Origin: Coemansia sp. RSA 487
Taxonomy: Eukaryota; Kickxellomycota; Kickxellomycetes; Kickxellales; Kickxellaceae
Length of the DNA stretch: 64,000 nucleotides
Direction: 5' to 3'
Assembly (NCBI GenBank): GCA_027577595.1
Contig: JANBRJ010000019.1
Location: 1-64,000, forward strand
In this document: positions 50,195 to 60,335 of the stretch, one piece after another
Layout: each line of letters starts with the position of its first letter
How positions within the stretch are numbered: the first letter of the stretch is position 1
Notes under the pieces: generated by a model
Told to the model about the DNA's origin: nothing
Database searches by the model: none
What the model saw: only the letters and a program-made list of their open reading frames with translations
Made by a program: the position numbers and the translations under genes

Positions 50195-50206
50195 ATGATC
50201 TTTTGA
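50195..50206 (+). promoter_or_regulatory. Three-codon upstream ORF in bZIP leader
   Basis: ATG ATC TTT TGA lies about 150 nt before the bZIP start codon, inside the A/C-rich sequence expected to be the mRNA leader. It is the only ATG between about 50000 and the main start, so scanning ribosomes would meet it first. Confidence 0.45.
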
Positions 50207-50353
50207 TCGCAATTCTTCTTTTTTTTCATTGCTCCCACTCTTCAATACCCTCGCCACGTCCAAACACACCACGCGGAACCTTTCCCACTAAACCACGCTA
50301 TAAAAATTGTTGTTGTGTGTGTGTGAGTTGCAGAGTCGCTGCTAGACGTGAAA

Positions 50354-51663
50354 ATGGTAGCTCACGGCCACACAGCAGACGCTTGGCAGCAGAGCAGTGC
50401 CGACCCGGACGCCCAGCCACAAGACGCTCGACAAAGACAGCAGCGGCAAAACCAGCAATCTGCCGCTCCAAGCTCCACCAGTGCGACCGTGTCCTATGCA
50501 CCCATACAGCCCCGCGGAAACCCCGATGTTCATCGCCAAGCTCTAGCAGAGGAAAACGAAATGCAGCAGAGCAGGGTTCTGTCGGAGCGAAGGCGCCGCA
50601 ACACGCAGGCCGCAGCGCGGATGCGCGAAAGACAGCGCGAAAGAGAACGAAATCTTATGCAGCGCAGGGACGAATTGATGGCGCGAATGAACCAGCTGGA
50701 GGGCGAGCTAGCTGCCATTCGCACACAGCGCCGCGAGGCTGAAGGTAAGCATCAGATACCAACAAGCAACCCCAGCATTGCTGTTATTGTGCGATGCTGG
50801 CTTGTGCAAATATGTTCCTCTCCTTTTGGTATTTTTGGACGAGAAGACAATGAGCACAAATATGCGACTTTTTTTTATCCTGTTACTCTTTCCTTCACAA
50901 TTGTGCATGCAGTTTCCCTCCACTCTTTGTTTCTTGCTCGTTGCTCCTCGCCCCGCCTTGCCCCCCAATTTATCCAAAAGCGATCGACGTTGTGGTGGGG
51001 ACATGGACGGAAAACAACGGCATCTCCGGCAGACGCTGGTTCGCTGCTTCCAAGCATGTCTTGCGCAATCAGCGTGCGTGTTCACGCACTGAAAGCGACA
51101 TACATTCGGCTTTTTAAGCCCGGTGGAACGCTGGCATCTTACAAGCCACATGCGTACAAAAAATTTATTTTTTATCTGCGTCGGATTCCCGTGCTTGTCA
51201 ACAAACGTTTTCATAGAGAGCCCTGCGCCGCTTTATGACTGCGATTTGCACACAATCTCTGTTATCTGTTATCCGTGAGTGTTGCAGAAAAAGGATATCA
51301 AATCTCTGGCAAATCCTCCACTACTCCACTTTTTATGCATGGGCTTTTTTTAAATATCCCCCAGATATACACAAACGTTTTGCCACTTGTCAGTTCTGGT
51401 TTTGCAAAAGAAAATAGAACATTCCTTCAGCCTTTTCTACTCTTGACTCCATCATACATCATCACCTTTTATCGATTTCCTGCTTATCTGGAGCTCTGTT
51501 TTATTGTTGTTATTTTGATTATATAGCCGACGCCGTCAACGAGGATTACGATATGGTGCTCAGCCAACTCTCGTCCGAGCTCGAGGCCGCCAACACGGCC
51601 ATGCACCAGATTATAGACGAGGTTGAGAAGCTTGTTGATATCGTAAAATCTATCGATGTCTAG
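50354..51663 (+). CDS. bZIP transcription factor (two exons)
   Basis: Exon 1 is 50354-50744 and exon 2 is 51527-51663; joined they give 175 residues. A Gln/Ser/Ala-rich N terminus precedes the basic region RRRRNTQAAARMRERQRERE (about residues 77-96), which fits the bZIP N-x-x-A-A-x-R rule and resembles the RNTxAxARxR form of the fungal Cys3/Zip1 group. The zipper begins in exon 1 (ELMARMNQLEGELAAI) and continues in exon 2 (DYDMVLSQLSSELEAAN...VEKLVDIVKS). Donor GAAG|GTAAGC, acceptor TATATAG|CCGAC, phase 1. The start is the ATG at 50354; a GTG two codons earlier is not favoured. The target pathway is unknown; sulphur or stress control is only a guess from the basic region. Confidence 0.8.
50745..51526 (+). 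other. 782-nt intron of bZIP gene
   Basis: It begins GTAAGC and ends in a T-rich tract with ATATAG. Its first 490 nt stay open in the exon-1 frame (stop near 51238), so retention would yield a 294-residue protein without the second half of the zipper. It is much longer than the other introns here. No snoRNA or tRNA was recognised in it. Confidence 0.8.
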
Positions 51664-52392
51664 CACTTACTCCCCCCTCTCAACTACAACAAGAAATACA
51701 TTATTCGCTCCACTTGTTGCTGCTCTTCGTATTATACCACTTATTTTATTTCATATTATTTTCAAAGAATGCATGCTGTTGATGGCATTTCATTTATAGG
51801 CTAGACTTATTTATTGCAACAAAACTTTAGCCAGCATCGGCATGTTAAAATGGTACTTACGGTGAGTTTAGTGTAGAGATCAGCTAGCCATAGATAGACA
51901 GGTAGCAGCAAAGCGCAGTAGAATCAACGGTTCATTTAGATACGCAGGCAGTGGGTTCCAACAATCCCAAAGTTTGTCGAACCAATGGTTGTTTTTCTTA
52001 ATTTAATGCCAATCCATTGCATGTTTGCTCAAACCCTATCAAGATTAGATGCACCTGATCAAAGGCCAAAGCGAAAAAAGAACCAAATCCCACCCACCCC
52101 CTCCTCAGCCAAGAGTATTTTAGTTTTTTTTCTCTTTTCACAGTGTTACAGTAATTTTCTTTATCTTTTTTCATTTACCACAGCTTTTTTTGTTACTTCA
52201 TTTCTTCTAGGCTTGCGCAAATTCTCTATTGCTCCTTGTTACGGTTTCTGTTTACCTAAAGAAGCAGTTAATAGAAACATACCTAGAAAGGAGGAGAGTA
52301 CAGCAAAGGCTTCCTTTTTCTTCTTTATTACCTTGTTTATAGAATTTCTACAAATCGAAACAAACGCAAGGGCGGGATATATAAAAGCTAAA
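51664..52392. promoter_or_regulatory. Spacer and promoter of AAA ATPase gene
   Basis: A 729-bp spacer. The part from 52090 on is T-rich. TATATAAAA at 52378-52386 lies only 7 nt before the chosen start codon, too close for a normal TATA box serving that ATG. No other gene seen. Confidence 0.4.
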
Positions 52393-55300
52393 ATGTTAAG
52401 AGCAGCAACAAGCTCTGGATATAAACAGGCAGCACGCCCAGGATCGGCTGCTCATGCTCTTGCTCGAACGGTTAACAGTCAGTATTTTTGGAGAAAAAGC
52501 TTTGCAACAACCACACGCATGGCTAGTAGTTCTGGAAAAGGCAAGTAACTTTAGAGTGATTTCTATTTGTGGGAGTGGGGGGGTTTACTCGATAGTGTTG
52601 GCTTGGTATTTTGTTACAAGTGAAATCGTACTAATCCACTTCATTTATACGCTGCTATTGATTTTATATACTAGATGACAAGGGTCGGTGGATAAGCAAG
52701 ACAGGACGGACCGGTATGCGCAACTACAGACTATATGGTGCAAAGGAAAAAATCAACAGGCTGGCTCGGGAAGAAGAGATCCAGCGGATTCTGAGCGAAA
52801 AAACCACCGCATCAGAAATAAAACCTGATAGATTGCCAAATCAGAGGAGATATCCAAAGATGAAGCCTGGATTTGCGCAGCAACTCATACCGCTGAATTT
52901 AATTTTGCAGCCAGCAACAGCGACATCAGCCGGAGGAGGAGGAGGCGGTAATAGTGGTAGTGGCGGAGAGCCAGACTCCAACGGCCATAGCGCTTCTAAT
53001 GCAACAGATACAGCAGCAGAGACAACTATGAAGCAAAGCGATAGCACTGTTAATGAATCGACAAACCAGCAAAAATATTTGCTACAGGATGTCTTAGAAA
53101 AATCGTTTAGCCAGGCAATACGAGATGACATATTCAACATGCTGACTGTTGGACTTGTACGCCATAGCCACATGTTATTGTATTCTGAGGACCCATGGTC
53201 TGAGGGATACTCTATACCACTCCTGTCCAATATGGCTAGCAAGCTGGGTGTTTGTATAAATGCTTTGGATATATCCGATCTGGCTGTGCTAGCGTCTTGG
53301 ATAGACCCTGTGTTCGAGGACCTGACGATCGTTAGTCACCCGTACTCGCCGCCTCCAGATCTAGATTCTGGAAGCCACAATTCTAGCAATGGCTCACGCA
53401 TGTCATTTTTCGCTGGAATCGATAGAAAGCGGTTCAACGACGAAGGCGACACGATGAGCGAGCAGGTAGACAGCAGATCTGACGAGTCGGCCCTGGGAAG
53501 AGACGAGGAGTCGGTATATCCCGAGGAAGAGGGTGGTCGCCAGAGCGAGCGAGCAGCAGGCTTTGCACGCGGTAGCATGGGGATTGGCAGGGGAGGCAGC
53601 AATGGCGGAGACGGTTATATTGGCCAGGACGCGGAATCGGGCGATCCAGCTCTCTCTCGCGAGATGATGACTAACCCGCTTTCCAAAGAAGCGAGCGAAC
53701 GGCTGGATAGTGTGCTTGATAAGTTTTTGTCGTCCATGTTCCACGACCCATCTGATCGGAGGCCACATGTACTTGTAGTCAAGAACCTGGGCGACCTTTT
53801 GAACACGCGAATCGGCTATACGCTCTTTACCCGACTTATGGCTGTGGTGGAAGCCCGCAATGCTTCGCTTTCGGACCATGTGGTTGTGGTTGGGCTGATG
53901 CACCCAAGCATATTCCACCAAGACACACCACCGCCGGGGATCCCTCCGTTTGATGTCAATCCAGCAACCCCCAGTGCGCTGGTGCCCAAGGACTCGCGAC
54001 CCAAGGACTTTAGACGCGGGCTTGGTGATATATTTGGCAGCCTTATCGGCAATAGCGGCGCCAAGGGCGTCAATGCTAATTTAGGCGTTAGGGTGATTCA
54101 GATGGGCGATACACAGCCGGCGGAAAGATTCCAGCGCAGATCTACAATGCCCTTTGATCCAACAGAGGTTGAAAACAGCGAAAGGCTGCCTTTGTTCTCG
54201 CGTGTTGGGATTCCGCCGCCAAACCAGTCCGTTTTTACCAAACCATACGATATGAGCCCGCCTGAATTTGTGCGACAGGAGCTGGGCTCCAGTGATAAGA
54301 TGATGGTTGGTTCTTTGCGGCAGCTGTTGAATGCTGAACAGTGCTTAGAGAGGAATGCCCGCATTATTCGTAATATCTGCCTGTTGTTCAAAGTTCCTGG
54401 ACTAGAGCTCTCTAAAGACGAGGCTGCTTTGATGGAGACACAGATCCCCTGCACCAGAGACTGGACGGAAGGTAGTAGCAGAAGCTCAGACAACGTGTAT
54501 TGTCGCGAGATTTTGTATGAGGTGAATAGTGATTACATTCAAATGTCGCGATCGCCCTTCAAAAGCCTCTGGGGACTGGACTATCTTCCGCTGGTCACCA
54601 TGCTGAGATCGCTCCCTGATGACATTGCACGAAGGTTTTTTATCGGCGAGACTTTTCTGCATCGCTGGATTTCGCTGGCACAGGCTCTGGCGATCCGGGA
54701 TAAGGCTGACTTTGGCAAAGACTCGAAGCACTCCTTTTCGTCAGAAAAACTGGCAATGGGTGCGTTTCTGGGATCCCGCCACCTGAGGAAAGCATGGACT
54801 CAGTTACTTGAATCATCCATGGCGCTACGTCAAGGATACGCGACAGAAAGTACTAGCGAGAATGAGGAAAAGTCGACAAACGACAAGCCCTCCACCAGCA
54901 TATTTGCGTTGCACGGACAGGTAGATTTTGCAGACATTGGCGTTGGCCGCAGGACTGAGGACGATATGGAGATTTACCCAGACATGAGCAGCCTTGAAAG
55001 CAAAACACCGGCCTACGAGGGACCCAATAGTGTAACTAGCACTGGCGCTGAAGCGAATGTTTCTAAATCAAGTGACGATCCGGTATCTAACAGCGGCACC
55101 CAAGATCCACAAAGCAAGGAGTCTCTATTCAAACAATGGGCGAGTGTCACCGAGGAACTGGATGCAGAGGCTGACGATGCCGACGTTGGCGGTAGTGATT
55201 TTAGCGGTAGCAAGGGGAAACACCCTGGGGCAACAATGGCACCGCAGAAGCGCATCCAGCTGGCAAAAAAGTCACTGACGGATTACGAGGAGCGGCTTGT

Positions 55301-56483
55301 AGGCAGCATAATCGATCCTCTGAGCATCCCCACCGGATTTAACCAGGTGTGTGTCAAGCAGGAAACAGTCACAACGCTGCAGGAGATCATCACTCTACCG
55401 ATGCTGCGCCCAGAGTACTTTAGCAGAGGCGTACTCCGGCGTTACGGAGTCAGCGGGATTCTGTTGTTTGGGCCGCCAGGAACGGGCAAGACGATGCTGG
55501 CGAAGGCGGTGGCGAAGGAAAGCGGAAGCGTAGTGCTGAACATCAGGGCAAGCGACATCTATGACAAATACGTAGGCGAAGGGGAAAAGCTGGCCGAGGC
55601 AGTGTTTACGCTTGCGAGAAAGGTCGCCCCCTGCGTTATATTTATCGATGAGGTGGATGCGCTGTTTTCAGCACGCTCGTCAGGCGAGCAGAATAAGTTC
55701 CGGCGCGACATCATGAACCAGATCATGTCCGAGTGGGATGGTATCAACACGTCGCGCAAGAAGGGAGCGGCTGCTGATGTGACGAGTGGCTCGTCGGGTC
55801 CACCACCACCACAGGTGACAGTCATGGCTGCGACCAACCGGCCGTTCGATTTGGACGATGCGATTCTGCGCCGGCTGCCACGCAGGATCCTTATTGATCT
55901 GCCGAGCGCCGAAGAGCGCGCCAGGATCCTTGCGATCCATTTGCAGGGCGAGGACATGGAACAGGATGTGGATCTCATGGCGCTTGCGCGGCGCACCGAG
56001 AGTTTCTCGGGATCTGATCTGAAAAACCTGTGTGTTGCAGCGGCATTGGCTGCGCTGCGCGAAAGAGTGCGCGAGGAAGTGTCCGGCAAGATTGGTGTTG
56101 GCAGCGAGCAGCAGCAGCCAAAGAAGGAGGAGGCGGCAGTCACAGATAAGGCGAAGAACGAAGGTGATCAGCTGAGCGTTTCTCTTGTCGAGCAGCTCAA
56201 GACGGCACGGCACTCGCGACCAGGCACTGATGCTGATGGACGCAAGATGCCGCCGATCAGACTGGGCAGCAGACACTTTGATGCAGCACTCAAGAAGGTG
56301 GCGCCAAGCTCGTCGGATCGGATGGAGTCCCTTGTGGAGCTCAGGAAATGGGACAAGCTCTATGGCGATGGCGCGCAGGAGCGCAACCGCAAGCCTAGCT
56401 CGATCGGATTTGCTGGGGCAGAAGCGACAACCGAAGCGGCGTCGGCGGCAGCGGCTGGGCAGAAGGGATCCAGCAGCAAATAA
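52393..56483 (+). CDS. Large predicted mitochondrial AAA ATPase (Msp1/spastin-like clade)
   Basis: Exon 1 is 52393-52540 and exon 2 is 52675-56483, giving 1318 residues. The N terminus (MLRAATSSGYKQAARPGSA...RKSFATTTR) is Arg/Ser/Ala-rich without acidic residues, a typical matrix presequence. A long non-catalytic region with low-complexity inserts (Gly run near residue 125, acidic region 790-860) precedes one C-terminal AAA module. This shows Walker A GPPGTGKT (about 982-989), Walker B VIFIDEVDAL (Asp-Glu near 1041-1042), the second region of homology ATNRPFDLDDAILRRLPRR and sensor-2 region SGSDLKNLCVAAAL. The module resembles the meiotic clade of Msp1/ATAD1, spastin and katanin. A role in mitochondrial protein quality control is inference from targeting and clade. 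Confidence 0.85.
52541..52674 (+). other. GC-AG intron of AAA ATPase gene
   Basis: A 134-nt intron with donor GAAAAG|GCAAGT, a perfect TACTAAT branch site at 52629-52635 and acceptor ATACTAG. Splicing here (phase 1) is the only simple choice that joins the presequence exon to the long frame without a stop; using the overlapping GT gives an immediate TGA. Confidence 0.85.
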
Positions 56484-57546
56484 GCTAGAAAAGGGGATGG
56501 GGTGGGTTAGTCTTAATGGCGCAATTTCATTAATTTTGCCACAAGACCAAACTGTTTCAAGGAAAAGTGTTGGTGCAAAAAAAAACAAAAAATAACTCAT
56601 GTAGCAAGAAGCAAATAATAGGCTGCAAGCCACGTCTTTTCCCTGCCAAGTGCTATAAAGATCAAAGGCGTCGGACAATCCGAAAAGAAAAGGAGTGCAT
56701 TTTTTGTTGAAAAAACAAGGCCTTTTTTCCCACAGACTGCTCAGCTTTGGCCTCACCAACCCCACTGGCTGAATACAAGGCCATTTGCACAAGCCAAAGC
56801 AGTCTTGCAGAAGAATGGGCAAAGCTTCCTTCTATTTCCTCTTTTTTTGGTAGCCTAGAAGTAAGGGCTATTCGGCAAGAGTATCTTCACTTGGAGTGTG
56901 GAGCTGCACCAAGTACAAGGATAAACAGAAACGGTTCCTCTCCCAGCAATATCCATTGCAAGTAGCGTGTGCCGGACTCAAAGAAGTGCCGTCTGTGCAT
57001 TTGGAAGCCACACAACCACAGCTGTATGCAGCATGTGCAAGGCTTTTGCAAAATAAAAGGCAATCCATCCCGCCTCATAACTTTTTTTTTTGCAGCCTGT
57101 TCCGTTTTCCTCTCTCTTTTTCCTATCCCCAACAAAATCTAGTACTTTTATCTTTATAGCTTTGTTACACTTTGCGACGATAAAGCAGCAAGCAGCAACG
57201 TTCCTTATTGCTTCTCTGCTTATCTGTTTTACTTTTCCTCTTCTTTTTTTTTTCCAATTCGCGTTTACTCGCTTAGCGTCCAACCGTGGATTCGCTGACA
57301 CGCTACGAGGCCGCTGGACTGCTGTGGTTCTACCTGTACCACACATTTGACTGGGTGTTCCGCCAGACCAGACGCATAGCCTCCTTTTCGCAGCAAAACA
57401 TCTTTGCAGCCCTTGGGGTTTTGGCCGGAGCAGCGTTTATCTGGCCGTTTATCGTATCTGGAAGTAGTGCAGACGCAAATACCAGCGCTCTGGGACCCAT
57501 AGAACAACCCCCGCACATCAGTACCACAAAAGAAAGCGCAACAGAA
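56484..57546. promoter_or_regulatory. Upstream region of cytochrome P450 reductase, with open extension
   Basis: The first 700 bp show no gene. From 57277 on, the reductase frame is already open (after a TAG at 57274) and encodes protein-like sequence with a hydrophobic stretch (FAALGVLAGAAFIWPFIV), but no ATG. The T-rich run ending CTCGCTTAG at 57276 resembles a 3' splice site, so a spliced upstream exon is possible. Confidence 0.4.
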
Positions 57547-59970
57547 ATGTCGTCAAGTACAGCAGCAGTGGCCGCAGAGGCAGCGGCAAAGGTTGAGTGG
57601 GGCGACATGGTGGTTATTTCAGGCGTGGTTATCGGCGCGGCCACGTTCTTGTTCCGCAAGTACTTGTTTGGAGGCAAAAAAACACCCGAGCTCACGATAG
57701 CACAAAAGACGGCCATCGCGCAGGCCAAGAAGCTAACAGCGGACACAACCAGCGAGTACAACTCGGACCGAGACTTTGTGCTGAAGATGCGCAAGGCCGG
57801 AAAGAACGTAGTGATCTTCTACGGGTCGCAGACGGGCACGGCCGAAGACTTTGCGACGCGGCTGGCCAAGGACATCCAGTCGGCGGCGGTGCGGCCGCTG
57901 GTGCTCGATCCCGAGCTGTACGACTGGCAGTGCGTGGCGTCGCTGGGCGAGGACGAGCTGGCGCTTTTTGTGCTGGCGACGGCTGGCGAGGGCGAGCCGA
58001 CAGACAACATGGAGGCGTGGTTCAATGCGCTCGTGTCTGACCGCGAAAGCCCTGAGGATTCGGATCTGCCTAACTTCCGACAGCCCGAGGATAAGCCCGA
58101 TTTCGACGCAGACAGCCCGCTGCTCGGCGTATCGTTTGCAGTGTTTGGGCTGGGCAACAACACCTACGAGCACTTCAACCACCATGCGCGACTGGTCGAC
58201 AACCGCATGCAGGCGCTGGGCGCAATGCGTATTGGCGAGCGCGGCGAAGGCGACGACGACGCTGACATCGAGGAGGACTTTGCGCGGTGGAAGGACGCCA
58301 CGCTGCCGCTGATCCGCCACTTTCTGGGGTCGTCCACGCCGCCCGAGTCCGGAGACGAGGCAGCGACGCCTGAGCCCACGTGGATGGTCATCGAGCTCGA
58401 GGCAAAGGTTGTGTGGGACAAGGGCGAGTTCTCAGAGGAGGCGGTGCATGCCTTCGACGCGCGCCACCCGTATGCCGCGCCAGTGACGGCGGCTGTCGAT
58501 CTGACGCCCACTGCCGACCGCCACCTCTTGCACGTCGAGGTAGATCTGGTCGGTTCAGGCTTGCACTACGAGTCGGGCGACCACATCGGCGTCTACCCAA
58601 CCAACGCAGACGAGGAGGTCGATTTGCTTCTGTCGGCACTGGGCCTGCTTGCCAAGGCCGACACGCCGATCTCAGTCAGCGCCACCGATCCGTTTGCTGC
58701 GCAGCAGTCGCTGTTCCCCGTCGAAACCACCACGTACCGCGCCGCCTTCCGCCACTATCTGGACATTACCACACCAGTGCCACGCGCCCAAATCAAGGCT
58801 CTAGTCCTCCCTCATGCGCGCTCCGAGGCGGCACGCAGCTTCTTGCGCCCGCTCGCCGACAACAAGGATGCGCACGCTGCTATCGTGTCGGCTGGCTGCT
58901 TGTCAATTGCGCGGCTGATCAACGCCGTGCGTGAGGCCGAGCGCCAAGCTGCACTGCCTGCAGACAGTGGCGAGGGCCAGGTGCCGTTTGTGCTGCCTGT
59001 CGAGGCTGCGCTTGAACTGTGCCCGCGTCTTCAGGCGCGTCTGTACTCGATTTCGTCGAGCAGCAGGGTGCGTCCCGACCGCCCGACAATCACCGCTGTT
59101 GTGCTCCAATACGACGCAAAGTCCGAGTCCTCCGCCGAAAGTACAAAGCCTGACACCACTCGTCGCTGCGGTGTCGCTACCAACTACCTTCTGGGCGCGC
59201 TCCGCTACCTGCGTGGCGACCGTGCGGTACAGCTGGAGGCCACGGATGGTTCGCTGCGGTCGCGCTCGGGTGTTCTTCTGGCATCCAACGAGGAACTTCC
59301 ACATACAGCCGATGCATCGACTGTGGCACCTGTTTACGACAGCAAGGCGCACATGGTGCAGTCGTTTACGCTGCAGCCACTCGCCGGGACCACACTTGCT
59401 GACAGACACCTGACGATGCCTGTGTTCATTCGCAAATCGGCGTTCCGACTCCCTGCAGACCCGGCGACACCGATCATCATGATTGGACCTGGAACTGGAC
59501 TCGCACCCATGCGTGGGTTTATCCAAGAGCGAGCACAAATGGCCCGGGAAGCACCTGGTGCACCCATGGGCACTGCGCTGCTGTTCTTCGGAGCTCGCAC
59601 ACAAGAGCACGACTATATGTACCGCGCAGAGCTCGAGACGCTCTTTGCCGATATCCGCGAGTCTGCACCGGAGTCGCGCATCATCACGGCATTTTCACGC
59701 GACCAGGCACAAAAGATCTACGTGCAACACAGGCTGGCTGAGCACGCTGACCTCGTCTACAGAACTCTGCTCTGTGGCCAAGAGAAGCTTGGTGGCGCCT
59801 CAAGGGCTCACATATACGTGTGCGGCGATGCGAAGAGCATGGCCAAAGATGTCACGCATGCCTTGGTGGTTCTTATTGCTGGCCGCGAGGGTGTTTCCGA
59901 GGACGTTGCGTCCAAATGGATCTCTGATATGCGTAGACTGTCCCGCTATCAGGAGGATGTGTGGAGCTGA
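57547..59970 (+). CDS. NCP1: NADPH--cytochrome P450 reductase
   Basis: An 807-residue diflavin reductase that passes electrons from NADPH to P450s (sterol synthesis, detoxification) on the ER. An N-terminal anchor (MVVISGVVIGAATFLF, about residues 20-35) is followed by the FMN domain (FYGSQTGTAEDF near 90, LFVLATAGEGEPTDN near 144, VFGLGNNTYEHFN), the FAD domain (RLYSISSSSRV), and the NADPH domain (IGPGTGLAPMRGF near 647, FFGARTQEHDYMYRAEL, YVCGDAKSMAKDV). It ends with YQEDVWS, carrying the conserved penultimate Trp. Longer than usual (about 680-720) because of Ala/Glu-rich insertions. The ATG at 57547 is chosen conservatively; the frame is open 90 codons upstream without an ATG. Confidence 0.93.
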   Translation: MSSSTAAVAAEAAAKVEWGDMVVISGVVIGAATFLFRKYLFGGKKTPELTIAQKTAIAQAKKLTADTTSEYNSDRDFVLKMRKAGKNVVIFYGSQTGTAEDFATRLAKDIQSAAVRPLVLDPELYDWQCVASLGEDELALFVLATAGEGEPTDNMEAWFNALVSDRESPEDSDLPNFRQPEDKPDFDADSPLLGVSFAVFGLGNNTYEHFNHHARLVDNRMQALGAMRIGERGEGDDDADIEEDFARWKDATLPLIRHFLGSSTPPESGDEAATPEPTWMVIELEAKVVWDKGEFSEEAVHAFDARHPYAAPVTAAVDLTPTADRHLLHVEVDLVGSGLHYESGDHIGVYPTNADEEVDLLLSALGLLAKADTPISVSATDPFAAQQSLFPVETTTYRAAFRHYLDITTPVPRAQIKALVLPHARSEAARSFLRPLADNKDAHAAIVSAGCLSIARLINAVREAERQAALPADSGEGQVPFVLPVEAALELCPRLQARLYSISSSSRVRPDRPTITAVVLQYDAKSESSAESTKPDTTRRCGVATNYLLGALRYLRGDRAVQLEATDGSLRSRSGVLLASNEELPHTADASTVAPVYDSKAHMVQSFTLQPLAGTTLADRHLTMPVFIRKSAFRLPADPATPIIMIGPGTGLAPMRGFIQERAQMAREAPGAPMGTALLFFGARTQEHDYMYRAELETLFADIRESAPESRIITAFSRDQAQKIYVQHRLAEHADLVYRTLLCGQEKLGGASRAHIYVCGDAKSMAKDVTHALVVLIAGREGVSEDVASKWISDMRRLSRYQEDVWS

Positions 59971-60335
59971 ATGTCTAGCTTTTTTCGTCTCCCTCCCCTT
60001 TTTTACACTTTGATATGTTTTCTCATATAAGTTGGAAATGTTATTTAGTACTGAATTAGAAGACAGTCGATCTCTCACCCAAATATGCGTAAATAAGCAT
60101 CATCAGCCGGTTTATGAGATTGACAAAATATGAAGCAACGATTATCACTCTTTTGCTGTATATTGCACGCCTATGGATCGGCCATATAAGGCCAATCCAT
60201 CAATGAGCAAGATATACAAAACCACATATACATAGAGAAATAGGTTCTGAGAAATGTAAACAAAAAGCTAAAAAAAACTATATAATTAAGGAAATATGTA
60301 AATAATGTAATTAAGGATGATAAAAGGGGGGATGA
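59971..60335. other. Spacer between convergent genes
   Basis: A 365-bp AT-rich stretch between the 3' ends of the reductase gene and the minus-strand secreted-protein gene. Nothing was recognised. Confidence 0.5.
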
